Translations under genes and position numbers: made by a program
Notes under the pieces: generated by a model
Told to the model about the DNA's origin: nothing
Database searches by the model: none
The model's input: only the letters and a program-made list of their open reading frames with translations
Shown: piece by piece, positions 45,033 through 54,189 of the stretch
Layout: every line of letters begins with the position of its first letter
Position numbering within the stretch: position 1 is the first letter of the stretch
NCBI RefSeq assembly: GCF_031157275.1
Contig: NZ_JAVIFW010000001.1
Location: 682,001 to 746,000 of the forward strand
Direction of reading: 5' to 3'
DNA: 64,000 nucleotides
DNA from: Streptomyces sp. LHD-70
Lineage (GTDB): Bacteria > Actinomycetota > Actinomycetes > Streptomycetales > Streptomycetaceae

Positions 45033-45062
45033 TTGAACGTGCGCCACTTGTCGACTTAGTGT
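45033..45062 (+). promoter_or_regulatory. Candidate proximal ftsZ promoter
   Basis: TTGAAC (45033-45038), 18-bp spacer, TAGTGT (45057-45062). A GACAC pentamer, the WhiA recognition core, follows at 45088-45092 inside the presumed leader. Confidence 0.5.
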
Positions 45063-45098
45063 CCTGTTTCGAAGACTCCAGGGAACAGACACACTGGT

Positions 45099-45123
45099 AA
45101 CCCTAAACTTCAGCGTTAGGGTT
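45099..45123 (+). promoter_or_regulatory. Stem-loop in the ftsZ leader
   Basis: AACCCTAA (45099-45106) and TTAGGGTT (45116-45123) form an 8-bp perfect inverted repeat around a 9-nt centre, about 97 bp upstream of the ftsZ start. It may be an operator or an mRNA hairpin. Confidence 0.55.
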
Positions 45124-45219
45124 CGGGTCGGCGTTCGGACCGCCCCAATTCGGCATCAGTCGTCGCACCGCACGCACGGCGAAGCGGCGACACGTAACTC
45201 GAGGCGAGAGGCCTTCGAC

Positions 45220-46446
45220 GTGGCAGCACCGCAGAACTACCTCGCAGTCATCAAAGTCATCGGTGTCGGCGGCGGTGGTGTCAATGCCATCAACCGGATG
45301 ATCGAGGTCGGTCTCAAGGGCGTCGAGTTCATCGCCATCAACACCGACGCGCAAGCCCTGTTGATGAGCGACGCGGACGTCAAGCTCGACGTCGGCCGTG
45401 AACTCACCCGCGGACTCGGCGCCGGAGCGAATCCGGCAGTCGGGCGCAAGGCGGCCGAGGACCACCGCGAGGAGATCGAGGAGGTCCTCAAGGGGGCCGA
45501 CATGGTCTTCGTCACCGCCGGTGAAGGTGGCGGCACCGGCACCGGCGGCGCACCCGTCGTGGCCAACATCGCACGCTCGCTCGGCGCCCTCACCATCGGT
45601 GTGGTGACGCGCCCGTTCACCTTCGAGGGGCGCCGTCGCGCCAACCAGGCCGAGGACGGCATCGCGGAGCTCCGCGAAGAGGTCGACACCCTCATCGTGA
45701 TCCCCAACGACCGTCTGCTCTCCATCTCGGACCGCCAGGTGAGCGTGCTCGACGCGTTCAAGTCGGCGGACCAGGTGCTGCTCTCCGGCGTGCAGGGCAT
45801 CACGGACCTCATCACCACGCCCGGCCTGATCAACCTCGACTTCGCCGACGTCAAGTCCGTGATGTCCGAGGCGGGTTCGGCCCTGATGGGCATCGGCTCG
45901 GCGCGCGGCGACGACCGCGCGGTGGCCGCCGCCGAGATGGCGATCTCCTCGCCGCTCCTGGAGGCGTCCATCGACGGCGCCCGCGGTGTGCTGCTCTCCA
46001 TCTCCGGTGGATCCGACCTCGGTCTCTTCGAGATCAACGAGGCGGCGCAGCTGGTCAGTGAGGCCGCCCACCCCGAGGCCAACATCATCTTCGGTGCGGT
46101 CATCGACGACGCGCTGGGCGACGAGGTGCGCGTCACCGTCATCGCCGCGGGCTTCGACGGTGGACAGCCGCCGAACAAGCGCGACGTCATCGGTTCGGCC
46201 TCGAACAGCAAGCGCGAGGAGCCGGCCCCGGCACGCAGCGCCGGCACCGAGTCCCGCCCGGCCTTCGGCTCCCTCGGCAGCGTAACCCCGCGCGAGGACA
46301 CCAGCCCGGTCGCCGAGCCCGCCCCCGAGCCGGCCCCGGCGAACGAGCTCCCCACCGCACCGGTCGCCCCGCCGCAGGTCCCGCCGGCCCGTCCGTACCA
46401 GGACAGCCAGGCCGAGGAGCTCGACGTGCCGGACTTCCTGAAGTGA
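45220..46446 (+). CDS. ftsZ: Cell division protein FtsZ
   Basis: A 408-residue tubulin-like GTPase that forms the Z-ring or Z-ladder. The GTP-binding signature GGGTGTG is at 103-109, NTDAQAL at 41-47 and the T7 synergy loop [11 protein letters not shown] near 205-215. A variable linker runs from about 325 to 395, and the C-terminal peptide ELDVPDFLK binds partners such as SepF. The GTG start has GAGG-type pairing upstream. It has its own promoter region, allowing strong induction for sporulation septation. Confidence 0.97.
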   Translation: MAAPQNYLAVIKVIGVGGGGVNAINRMIEVGLKGVEFIAINTDAQALLMSDADVKLDVGRELTRGLGAGANPAVGRKAAEDHREEIEEVLKGADMVFVTAGEGGGTGTGGAPVVANIARSLGALTIGVVTRPFTFEGRRRANQAEDGIAELREEVDTLIVIPNDRLLSISDRQVSVLDAFKSADQVLLSGVQGITDLITTPGLINLDFADVKSVMSEAGSALMGIGSARGDDRAVAAAEMAISSPLLEASIDGARGVLLSISGGSDLGLFEINEAAQLVSEAAHPEANIIFGAVIDDALGDEVRVTVIAAGFDGGQPPNKRDVIGSASNSKREEPAPARSAGTESRPAFGSLGSVTPREDTSPVAEPAPEPAPANELPTAPVAPPQVPPARPYQDSQAEELDVPDFLK

Positions 46447-46456
46447 CCCACGCCAA

Positions 46457-47188
46457 GTGATAACTGCGCACAACACCGTGGACGGCGCGCACTTCGCCTT
46501 CACCGACAGGTGGGGCGGGGTGAGCGCCGTTCCGTACGAGGAGCTCAACCTCGGCGGGGCGGTCGGCGACGCCCCCGAGGCGGTCCGCGCCAATCGTGAA
46601 CTCGCCGCCAAGTCGCTGGGTGTCGAGCCCGGCGCCGTGGTGTGGATGAACCAGGTGCACGGGCGGGAGGTCGCCGTCGTGGATGGCCCCTGGCGTGATA
46701 AATCCGACATTCCTTGTGTCGATGCCGTGGTGACCGCGCGCCGCGGCATCCCGCTCGCCGTCCTCACCGCCGACTGCACTCCGGTGCTCCTCGCCGACCC
46801 GGTCGCCGGAGTCGTCGGTGCGGCGCACGCCGGCCGGCCAGGGCTGGTCGCCGGGGTTGTACCCGCGGTGGTCGAGGCGATGACGGAACTCGGCGCCGAG
46901 GCCTCCCGGATGATCGCCCGCACCGGACCCGCGGTCTGCGGCCGTTGCTACGAAGTGCCGGAGCGGATGCGGGCCGACGTCGCGGCGATCGAGAGTGCCG
47001 CGTACGCGGAGACGAGTTGGGGGACGCCGGCGGTCGACGTGACCGCGGGGGTGCACGCTCAGCTCGAGCGGCTCGGCGTGGTCGACCGGGAGCAGTCGCC
47101 GGTCTGCACGCTGGAATCCGAAGACCACTTCTCGTACCGCCGCGAGCGCACCACCGGTCGGCTCGCGGCCTATGTCTGGCTGGACTGA
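46457..47188 (+). CDS. pgeF: PgeF/YfiH-family multicopper-oxidase-like protein
   Basis: A 243-residue DUF152/laccase-domain protein. E. coli homologues are peptidoglycan-editing factor and purine nucleoside phosphorylase-like enzymes. Metal-ligand segments are WMNQVHGREV (His near 65), LTADCTPVLLADP (Cys near 110) and GAAHAGRPGLVAGVV (His near 125); the usual WRGL after HAG reads RPGL. Its place directly after ftsZ (ylmD position) is conserved in Gram-positive bacteria, consistent with editing misincorporated muropeptides during wall growth. GTG starts 10 bases after ftsZ. Confidence 0.88.
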   Translation: MITAHNTVDGAHFAFTDRWGGVSAVPYEELNLGGAVGDAPEAVRANRELAAKSLGVEPGAVVWMNQVHGREVAVVDGPWRDKSDIPCVDAVVTARRGIPLAVLTADCTPVLLADPVAGVVGAAHAGRPGLVAGVVPAVVEAMTELGAEASRMIARTGPAVCGRCYEVPERMRADVAAIESAAYAETSWGTPAVDVTAGVHAQLERLGVVDREQSPVCTLESEDHFSYRRERTTGRLAAYVWLD

Positions 47189-47194
47189 TAGGGC

Positions 47195-47914
47195 ATGACG
47201 GACCGCAAGGCGGAACTCGCCGCGAATCTGGTGAAGGTGGAGGAGCGCATCGCTGCGGCGTGCGCGGCCGCCGGGCGTCCACGGGAGGAAGTGACCCTGA
47301 TCGTGGTCACGAAGACCTACCCCGCGAGCGATGTACGGATCCTCGCCGACCTCGGTGTGCGCCATGTCGCCGAGAACCGTGACCAGGACGCGGCGCCGAA
47401 GGCCGCCGAGTGCGCGGATCTACCGCTGACTTGGCACTTTGTCGGCCAGCTGCAGACCAATAAGGTTCGTTCCGTTGTCAGTTATGCCGGTCTGGTGCAG
47501 TCCGTGGACCGCCCCAAGCTCGTCACGGCTCTGTCCGCGGCGGCGGTGAAGGCGGAGCGCGAGCTGGGGTGTCTGATCCAGGTCGCCCTCGACGCCGAAG
47601 AGGGCGGCCGGGGTGACCGGGGAGGCGTAGCACCCGACGGAATCGAGGAGTTGGCCGGACTTGTGGCGGAAGCTCCCGGGCTGCGGCTCGATGGTCTGAT
47701 GACCGTCGCACCGCTCTCAGGACCGTACGCGGGGCGGCAACAGGCGGCGTTTCAGCGGCTGGTGGAATTCTCAACCCTCCTGCGCGCGGCCCATCCGGCT
47801 GCGAACATGGTGTCGGCAGGGATGAGTGCGGACCTCGAGGAGGCCGTTGCGGCCGGAGCGACACATGTGCGCGTCGGCAGTGCGGTACTCGGAGTCCGAC
47901 CCCGGCTCCGGTAA
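47195..47914 (+). CDS. YggS-family pyridoxal phosphate homeostasis protein
   Basis: A 239-residue single-domain PLP protein (YlmE/YggS/PROSC). The PLP lysine is Lys 40 in [23 protein letters not shown] near 80-92 and [10 protein letters not shown] with [14 protein letters not shown] [27 protein letters not shown] lie around the phosphate site. The family buffers free PLP and affects amino acid pools. ATG lies 6 bases after pgeF. Its link to cell division in ylm clusters is conserved but not mechanistically explained. Confidence 0.92.
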   Translation: MTDRKAELAANLVKVEERIAAACAAAGRPREEVTLIVVTKTYPASDVRILADLGVRHVAENRDQDAAPKAAECADLPLTWHFVGQLQTNKVRSVVSYAGLVQSVDRPKLVTALSAAAVKAERELGCLIQVALDAEEGGRGDRGGVAPDGIEELAGLVAEAPGLRLDGLMTVAPLSGPYAGRQQAAFQRLVEFSTLLRAAHPAANMVSAGMSADLEEAVAAGATHVRVGSAVLGVRPRLR

Positions 47915-48039
47915 CGTCGCCAAGCAAGTCGGACCACAGCAGAAAATATGGTCATCCCCGCAGATCAGCGGGGGTGCCGAGTGGATCGCGAAGCACTTGG
48001 TGGCACAGCGGATCCACCACAGAGCGGAGGACTCAGAGC

Positions 48040-48663
48040 ATGGCCGGCGCGATGCGCAAGATGGCGGTCTACCTCGGCCTCGTGGAGGACGACGGATACG
48101 ACGGCCGGGGATTCGACCCCGATGACGAGTTCGAGCCCGAACTGGATCCGGAGCCCGAGCGGGACCGCCGGCGGCACGAGCCTGCACATGAACTGCAGCA
48201 GGATGAACCGGCCCGAAAGGTACAGACGCCCGCACCGCGCGAGCCGATGCCCGCCGCTGCTCCGGTACCCGCCGAAATCGGACGTCCGGCACGAATCGCC
48301 CCCGTGGCATCCATCACACCTGAACGTCAGAGCCTGGAGAAGAACGCACCGGTGATCATGCCCAAGGTTGTCTCCGAGCGGGAGCCCTACCGCATCACGA
48401 CATTGCACCCCCGGACCTACAACGAGGCCCGTACCATCGGGGAACACTTCCGTGAGGGCACTCCGGTGATCATGAATCTGACGGAGATGGACGACACCGA
48501 TGCGAAGCGACTTGTCGACTTTGCTGCCGGTCTGGTCTTCGGACTGCACGGCAGCATTGAGCGGGTGACACAGAAAGTGTTCCTGTTGTCTCCTGCTAAC
48601 GTCGATGTCACGGCGGAGGACAAGGCTCGCATCGCAGAGGGCGGGTTCTTCAACCAGAGCTGA
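48040..48663 (+). CDS. sepF: Cell division protein SepF
   Basis: A 207-residue SepF. The N-terminal amphipathic helix ([18 protein letters not shown]) binds the membrane, followed by an acidic Glu/Pro/Arg linker (about 20-90). The C-terminal globular domain (about 105-200: [40 protein letters not shown]) polymerises and binds the FtsZ tail. As no ftsA is present, SepF is the likely membrane anchor for the Z-ring. ATG after GCGGAGG. A 125-bp gap precedes it. Confidence 0.95.
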   Translation: MAGAMRKMAVYLGLVEDDGYDGRGFDPDDEFEPELDPEPERDRRRHEPAHELQQDEPARKVQTPAPREPMPAAAPVPAEIGRPARIAPVASITPERQSLEKNAPVIMPKVVSEREPYRITTLHPRTYNEARTIGEHFREGTPVIMNLTEMDDTDAKRLVDFAAGLVFGLHGSIERVTQKVFLLSPANVDVTAEDKARIAEGGFFNQS

Positions 48664-48715
48664 GAAGCAACACCGGATCGAGTAGTACGAGACAGGGGAG
48701 AGGGAAGCGCGGATC

Positions 48716-49000
48716 ATGAGCGTTGTCTTGGATGTGCTCTACATCGCGCTGATGTGTTTCCTCATCGTGCTGATCTTCCGGTTGGTCATGGACTACGTCT
48801 TCCAGTTCGCCCGCTCATGGCAACCCGGCAAGGCGATGGTGGTCGTTCTGGAGGCCACCTACACTGTCACTGATCCACCGCTCAAGCTTCTGCGGCGGTT
48901 CATCCCGCCGCTGCGTCTCGGGGGCGTGGCGCTCGACTTGTCCTTCTTCGTGCTGATGATCATCGTCTACATCCTGATCTCCGTCGTGAGCGCGGTGTGA
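48716..49000 (+). CDS. YggT-family membrane protein
   Basis: A 94-residue YggT/YlmG protein with two membrane segments (about 3-24 and 70-93) and the conserved middle PPLKLLRRFIPPLRLGGVALDLSF. The family is linked to osmotic tolerance and to organisation of membranes at division sites; its biochemical role is unknown. It lies between sepF and divIVA, as in other Gram-positive genomes. ATG with GGGGAGAGGGAAG upstream. Confidence 0.9.
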   Translation: MSVVLDVLYIALMCFLIVLIFRLVMDYVFQFARSWQPGKAMVVVLEATYTVTDPPLKLLRRFIPPLRLGGVALDLSFFVLMIIVYILISVVSAV

Positions 49001-49055
49001 GCGCGATGTCACTTACGTTCTTGCCGAATGCCGACGACTACGTTGAGGTGAAGAG

Positions 49056-50186
49056 ATGCCGTTGACCCCCGAGGACGTGCGGAACAAGCAGTTCACGACC
49101 GTCCGCCTCCGAGAAGGCTATGACGAGGACGAGGTCGATGCCTTCCTCGATGAGGTCGAAGCCGAACTGACGCGACTGCTCCGCGAGAACGAGGACCTGC
49201 GCGCGAAGCTCGCCGCAGCGACCCGTGCCGCCGCGCAGAACCAGCAGCAGGGCGGCATGCGCAAGCCCGAGCCGCAGGACCAGCAGCAGCAACAGCGCGG
49301 CCCCGGTGCCCCGGTGCCCGCCGCAATATCGGGTCCGCAGCCGGTGCCGCCGCAGCAGCAACAGCACCTGGGCCCGCCCCAGTTGCCCGGTGGCGCGCCG
49401 CAGCTGCCCGCAGGTCCGAACGGTGGCCACGGTGGTCCGCAGGGCCCCGGCCCCGGTGGCCCCATGCAGGGCCCCGGCCCCGGTGGCCCCATGCAGGGCG
49501 GCCCGATGGGCGGCCCGCTGGGCGGTCACGGTCCGCAGCTCCCGCAGGGTGGCGGCGGCGGTCAGGGCGGTCCCGGTGGCGACAGCGCCGCCCGCGTCCT
49601 CTCGCTCGCCCAGCAGACCGCTGACCAGGCGATCGCGGAGGCCCGTTCCGAGGCCAACAAGATCGTCGGCGAGGCCCGTTCGCGCGCCGAGGGTCTCGAG
49701 CGTGACGCCCGTGCCAAGGCCGATGCCCTGGAGCGGGACGCGCAGGAGAAGCACCGCGTCGCGATGGGCTCCCTGGAGTCCGCCCGCGCCACGCTGGAGC
49801 GCAAGGTCGAGGACCTGCGCGGCTTCGAGCGCGAGTACCGCACGCGTCTGAAGTCCTACCTGGAGTCGCAGCTGCGCCAGCTGGAGACCCAGGCCGACGA
49901 CTCGCTGGCCCCGCCGCGTACGCCGGCCACGGCCTCGCTGCCGCCGTCCCCCTCGATGGCTTCCGCCGGTGCGCCCTCCATGGGTGGCGGCAACCACACC
50001 ATGGGCGGCAACCAGACGATGGGCGGCCACGGAGGCGCCTCCGGTGGCAACTCCTACGGCGGCCAGCAGCAGATGTCGCCCGCCATGACGCAGCCGATGG
50101 CGCCGGTGCGGCCGCAGGGTCCGCAGCCGATGCAGCAGGCTCCGTCCCCGATGCGCGGCTTCCTCATCGACGAGGACGACAACTGA
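49056..50186 (+). CDS. divIVA: Polar growth determinant DivIVA
   Basis: A 376-residue coiled-coil protein that marks hyphal tips and directs polar wall growth. The membrane-curvature-binding N-terminal domain (PLTPEDVRNKQFTTVRLREGYD, 1-60) is joined by a long Gln/Pro/Gly linker (about 63-180, with GPGPGGPMQ repeated) to a second long coiled coil (about 185-285: ADQAIAEARSEANKIVGEA). A Gly/Met/Gln-rich tail follows, ending with FLIDEDDN. Essential in Streptomyces and phosphorylated by a Ser/Thr kinase (AfsK) in S. coelicolor. ATG after GGTGAAGAGAT. A strong terminator follows, closing the dcw cluster. Confidence 0.96.
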   Translation: MPLTPEDVRNKQFTTVRLREGYDEDEVDAFLDEVEAELTRLLRENEDLRAKLAAATRAAAQNQQQGGMRKPEPQDQQQQQRGPGAPVPAAISGPQPVPPQQQQHLGPPQLPGGAPQLPAGPNGGHGGPQGPGPGGPMQGPGPGGPMQGGPMGGPLGGHGPQLPQGGGGGQGGPGGDSAARVLSLAQQTADQAIAEARSEANKIVGEARSRAEGLERDARAKADALERDAQEKHRVAMGSLESARATLERKVEDLRGFEREYRTRLKSYLESQLRQLETQADDSLAPPRTPATASLPPSPSMASAGAPSMGGGNHTMGGNQTMGGHGGASGGNSYGGQQQMSPAMTQPMAPVRPQGPQPMQQAPSPMRGFLIDEDDN

Positions 50187-50227
50187 CAGTCGTACGCGCG
50201 CAGCGCGCGTAGCGTCGGCAGCGCTTC

Positions 50228-50268
50228 AAGGGCCTGGCCCCGGGAATCCTCCCGGGGCCAGGCCCTTT
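50228..50268 (+). terminator. Terminator at the end of the dcw cluster
   Basis: A 17-bp perfect stem (50228-50244 with 50251-50267), AATCCT loop and TTTT at the end of the right arm, 42 bp after divIVA. Confidence 0.93.
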
Positions 50269-50354
50269 TGCCGTGCGTACAGCCGTATGTGCAGGGGGAG
50301 TTGAGGAATCGGACAGGGGTCGGTGGAGCAGGTGTGCCCCGGTACACAACGCCG

Positions 50355-50401
50355 AAGGCCCGGTGTCGCCCGATCCGTTGGATCGGGCGACACCGGGCCT
50401 T
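50355..50401 (-). terminator. Terminator of ileS
   Basis: A 22-bp perfect stem (50355-50376 with 50380-50401) with a 3-nt loop, 26 bp beyond the ileS stop on the minus strand. Few T residues follow, but the stem strength is exceptional. Confidence 0.85.
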
Positions 50402-50426
50402 CCGGTTGACGGTGGACGCTGTGCGG

Positions 50427-53400
50427 TTACGCCTCGGTCTTGCGGAGGCGGAACGTCAGGCCCAGGCCCTCGTCGGTGAAGGGTGCGCCGTACGTCTCGT
50501 CGGCCTCGCCCTCGGCGAAGTCCAGGGCGAGGACCTCGTCCGCGATGAGGGCGGAGTGGTCGCTGAGGGCGTCCGTGGTGTCGCCGGACGTGGCCGACCA
50601 GCGCACCGCGATCCGGTCCGCGACGTCCAGGCCGCTGTTCTTGCGGGCCTCCTGGATCAGGCGGATCGCGTCACGGGCGAGGCCTGCGCGGCGCAGGTCC
50701 TCGGTGAGCTCCAGGTCGAGCGCGACCGTGGCACCGGCCTCGGAGGCGACCGACCAGCCCTCGCGCGGGGTCTCTGTGATGAAGACCTCGTCGGGGGTGA
50801 GGGTGACCGTCTCGCCGTCGACCTGCACCGTCGCCGAACCGTCGCGCAGGGCCAGGGAGAGCGCGGCCGCGTCGGCGTCGGCGACGGCCTTGGCCACGGC
50901 CTGGACGCCCTTGCCGAACCGCTTGCCCAGGGCACGGAAGTTGGCCTTGGCCGTGGTGTCGACGAGGGAGCCGCCGACCTCGGAGAGGGACGCCAGTGAC
51001 GTGACGTTCAGCTCCTCGGTGATCTGGGCGCGGAGTTCCTCGCCGAGCGCGTCGAAGCCGGTGGCCGCGACCAGGGCGCGGGACAGCGGCTGCCGTGTCT
51101 TCACCCCGGACTCGGCGCGGGTGGCACGGCCCAGCTCGACGAGCCGCCGTACGAGCGTCATCTGCTGCGAAAGCACCGGGTCCACAAGGGAGTTGTCGGC
51201 CTCAGGCCACGTCGCCAGGTGCACGGACTCCGGGGCGTCCGGCGCCACCGGCACCACCAGGTCCTGCCAGACCCGCTCGGTGATGAACGGCGTGAGCGGC
51301 GCCATCAGGCGCGTGACCGTCTCGACGACCTCGTGCAGGGTGCGCAGCGCGGCCTTGTCGCCCTGCCAGAAGCGGCGGCGGGAGCGGCGCACGTACCAGT
51401 TGGAGAGGTTGTCGACGAAGGCCGACAGGAGCTTGCCCGCGCGCTGGGTGTCGTACGACTCCAGGGCGTCCGTGGACTGGGCGACCAGGGTGTTCAGCTC
51501 GCTGAGCAGCCAGCGGTCCAGGAGCGGGCGCTCGGCCGGGGCCGGGTCGGCGGCCGACGGGGCCCACTTCGACGTACGGGCGTACAGCGCCTGGAAGGCG
51601 ACCGTGTTCCAGTACGTGAGGAGGGTCTTGCGGACGACCTCCTGGATCGTGCCGTGGCCGACGCGGCGGGCCGCCCACGGTGAGCCGCCCGCGGCCATGA
51701 ACCAGCGCACCGCGTCGGCGCCGTGCTGGTCCATGAGCGGGATGGGCTCCAGGATGTTGCCCAGGTGCTTGGACATCTTGCGGCCGTCCTCGGCGAGGAT
51801 GTGGCCGAGGCAGACCACGTTCTCGTAACTCGACTTGTCGAAGACGAGCGTGCCGACGGCCATCAGCGTGTAGAACCAGCCGCGGGTCTGGTCGATGGCC
51901 TCCGAGATGAACTGCGCCGGGTAGCGGCTCTCGAAGAGCTCCTTGTTCTTGTACGGGTAGCCCCACTGCGCGAACGGCATCGAGCCCGAGTCGTACCAGG
52001 CGTCGATGACCTCGGGCACGCGCGTGGCTTCGAGGGAGCAGCCCTCGTGGGTGCAGGGGAACGTGACGTCGTCGATGAACGGGCGGTGCGGGTCGAGGCT
52101 CGACTGGTCCGTGCCCGTCAGCTCGGACAGCTCCGCGCGGGAGCCGACGCAGGTGAGGTGGCCCTCCTCGCAGCGCCAGATCGGCAGCGGGGTGCCCCAG
52201 TAGCGGTTGCGGGACAGGGCCCAGTCGATGTTGTTGTTCAGCCAGTCGCCGAAGCGGCCGTGCTTGACCGAGTCCGGGAACCAGTTGGTCTTCTCGTTCT
52301 CCTCGAGCAGGCGGTCCTTGACGGCCGTCGTGCGGATGTACCAGGACGGCTGCGCGTAGTAGAGCAGCGCCGTGTGGCAGCGCCAGCAGTGCGGGTAGCT
52401 GTGCTCGTACGGGGTGTGGCGGAAGAGCAGGCCGCGCTCGTCCAGGTCCGCGGTCAGCTTCTCGTCGGCCTTCTTGAAGAACTCGCCGCCCACGAGCGGG
52501 ACTTCGGGCTCGAAGGTGCCGTCGGGCAGGACCGGGTTCACGACCGGCAGGCCGTACGAGCGGCAGACCTTGAGGTCGTCCTCACCGAAGGCGGGGGACT
52601 GGTGGACCAGACCCGTGCCGTCCTCGGTCGTGACGTACTCGGCGTTGACGACGTAGTGCGCCTCGGCCGGGCTGTGCTTGTCGGTTCCCTCGCTGGCGCT
52701 CGGGAACTCCACGAGCTCGAACGGGCGTTGGTAGGTCCAGCGCTCCATCTCGGCGCCGGTGAAGGACTCGCCGGTGGTCTCCCAGCCCTCGCCGAGTGCC
52801 TTCTCGACGAGCGGCTCGGCGACGACGAGCTTCTCGTTGCCGTCCGTCGCGACCACGTACCGGACGTCCGGGTGGACGGCGACGGCCGTGTTGGAGACCA
52901 GCGTCCAGGGCGTCGTCGTCCAGACCAGGAGCGCGGCCTGGCCGGCGAGGGGGCCGCCGGTGAGGGGGAAGCGGACGTAGACCGAGGGGTCGACGACCGT
53001 CTCGTACCCCTGCGCCAGCTCGTGGTCGGAGAGGCCGGTGCCGCAGCGGGGGCACCAGGGGGCGACGCGGTGGTCCTGGACGAGCAGGTCCTTGTCGAAG
53101 ATCTGCTTCAGGGACCACCAGACCGATTCGATGTACTCGGGGTTCATCGTGCGGTAGGCGTCGTCGAGGTCGACCCAGTAGCCCATGCGGGTCGTGAGGT
53201 CGGCGAAGGCGTCGGTGTGCCGGGTCACGGACTCGCGGCACTTGGCGTTGAACTCGGCGATGCCGTACGCCTCGATGTCCTTCTTGCCGTTGAAGCCGAG
53301 CTCCTTCTCGACGGCGAGCTCGACGGGCAGCCCGTGGCAGTCCCAGCCGGCCTTGCGCGCGACGTGGTACCCGCGCATGGTGCGGAAGCGCGGGAAGACG

Positions 53401-53612
53401 TCCTTGAAGACGCGGGCCTCGATGTGGTGGGCGCCGGGCATGCCGTTGGCGGTGGGCGGGCCCTCGTAGAAGACCCACTCGGGGCGACCCTCGGACTGCT
53501 CCAGGCTCTTGGCGAAGATCTTCTGCTCGTCCCAGAACTGGAGCACGGCGTGCTCAAGGGCGGGCAGGTCGACCTGGGCGGGCACCTGGCGGTACTGCGG
53601 CTGCGTATTCAA
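50427..53612 (-). CDS. ileS: Isoleucyl-tRNA synthetase, type 2
   Basis: A 1061-residue class I synthetase that charges tRNA-Ile and edits mischarged valine. The class I signature near residue 60 reads G60-A-H-H (in ANGMPGAHH) instead of the usual H-X-G-H. This altered GXHH form is the mark of IleS2 enzymes, which resist mupirocin. KMSKH is present in DGRKMSKHLGN (about 610), the CP1 editing domain spans about 200-400, and an anticodon-binding domain with a long C-terminal extension follows. TTG 53612 is chosen because GGAGGAAG precedes it and the protein then starts like other family members; an upstream frame to 53744 lies in the T-box RNA. Expression is controlled by the T-box at about 53640-53930. 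Confidence 0.95.
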   Translation of the reverse strand: MNTQPQYRQVPAQVDLPALEHAVLQFWDEQKIFAKSLEQSEGRPEWVFYEGPPTANGMPGAHHIEARVFKDVFPRFRTMRGYHVARKAGWDCHGLPVELAVEKELGFNGKKDIEAYGIAEFNAKCRESVTRHTDAFADLTTRMGYWVDLDDAYRTMNPEYIESVWWSLKQIFDKDLLVQDHRVAPWCPRCGTGLSDHELAQGYETVVDPSVYVRFPLTGGPLAGQAALLVWTTTPWTLVSNTAVAVHPDVRYVVATDGNEKLVVAEPLVEKALGEGWETTGESFTGAEMERWTYQRPFELVEFPSASEGTDKHSPAEAHYVVNAEYVTTEDGTGLVHQSPAFGEDDLKVCRSYGLPVVNPVLPDGTFEPEVPLVGGEFFKKADEKLTADLDERGLLFRHTPYEHSYPHCWRCHTALLYYAQPSWYIRTTAVKDRLLEENEKTNWFPDSVKHGRFGDWLNNNIDWALSRNRYWGTPLPIWRCEEGHLTCVGSRAELSELTGTDQSSLDPHRPFIDDVTFPCTHEGCSLEATRVPEVIDAWYDSGSMPFAQWGYPYKNKELFESRYPAQFISEAIDQTRGWFYTLMAVGTLVFDKSSYENVVCLGHILAEDGRKMSKHLGNILEPIPLMDQHGADAVRWFMAAGGSPWAARRVGHGTIQEVVRKTLLTYWNTVAFQALYARTSKWAPSAADPAPAERPLLDRWLLSELNTLVAQSTDALESYDTQRAGKLLSAFVDNLSNWYVRRSRRRFWQGDKAALRTLHEVVETVTRLMAPLTPFITERVWQDLVVPVAPDAPESVHLATWPEADNSLVDPVLSQQMTLVRRLVELGRATRAESGVKTRQPLSRALVAATGFDALGEELRAQITEELNVTSLASLSEVGGSLVDTTAKANFRALGKRFGKGVQAVAKAVADADAAALSLALRDGSATVQVDGETVTLTPDEVFITETPREGWSVASEAGATVALDLELTEDLRRAGLARDAIRLIQEARKNSGLDVADRIAVRWSATSGDTTDALSDHSALIADEVLALDFAEGEADETYGAPFTDEGLGLTFRLRKTEA

Positions 53613-53639
53613 CGAGCTTCCTCCGGCGGACACTGTTTC

Positions 53640-53930
53640 CGTCGGAGGGACGAGAGCCGGCCTGCGCCGTGTGCGGCGCGGGCTCCCGCGGTACCACCCT
53701 CCTTGGCCCGCCGGCTCGGGTTGTGCGCCGGTGGGCCCCCTCATTGGGGTCGCGGCCGGGTCTACTCACCGCCGCTGCCGATTCGCTCGGCCGCTGCGGC
53801 TTTCTTCCGGCGGCTCCGGGGTGATCTTCACGCTCGCGCGGGCCCCCGGGCTCACACCGTCCCCGGGTCGCTCCTGGCTGCGTACGGGCGCTACTCGTCC
53901 CCATCCATGCCTTTTCGCTGTGCCCAGTGT
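53640..53930 (-). promoter_or_regulatory. T-box riboswitch upstream of ileS
   Basis: On the minus strand the T-box sequence AGGGTGGTACCGCGG is at 53700-53686, followed by the antiterminator/antisequestrator arm. A likely specifier codon ATC (Ile) lies at 53825-53823 within GTGAAGATCACC. GGAGGAAG before the TTG can pair with the CCTCCGACGG region, so regulation is probably at translation, as is established for actinobacterial ileS T-boxes. Uncharged tRNA-Ile would turn the gene on. The 5' boundary is approximate. Confidence 0.9.
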
Positions 53931-53997
53931 ACGGGGCCCGGGGGCGGTGGGCCGACCGGAATTCGTACGGGCGGTGGGGCTGTGGCGGGGAGCCGGG

Positions 53998-54189
53998 TCA
54001 GGCGTGTTCGGGGATGACGTCCTTGAGGGAGTCGCGGACCATCTTCCGCAGGTCGAGGCTGTCGGTGTGACCGTGGACGGACACGGCGTGCTCGCTGGCG
54101 GCGCTGACCACTTCTTCTTCCTCGCCGGAGATGGTGAGGGTGCAGTTGGTCTCGCTGGGGAGGTCACGGCAGTCGGCTGTCTTGCGCAT
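53998..54189 (-). CDS. DUF1059 small protein
   Basis: A 63-residue DUF1059 protein starting MRKTADCRDLPSETNCTLTI and ending in a short helix (RKMVRDSLKDVIPEHA). Two cysteines (7 and 16) and the EHAVSVHGH segment are typical of the family. Function is unknown. The ATG has AGGAAGG upstream at a good distance. It is divergent from the DksA-type gene across 316 bp, in which no other gene is seen. Confidence 0.85.
   Translation of the reverse strand: MRKTADCRDLPSETNCTLTISGEEEEVVSAASEHAVSVHGHTDSLDLRKMVRDSLKDVIPEHA

Noticed and set aside
51723..54017. 764-codon plus-strand frame opposite ileS and its T-box
   Set aside because: It is a shadow of ileS codon usage and crosses a structured leader RNA; no recognisable domain.
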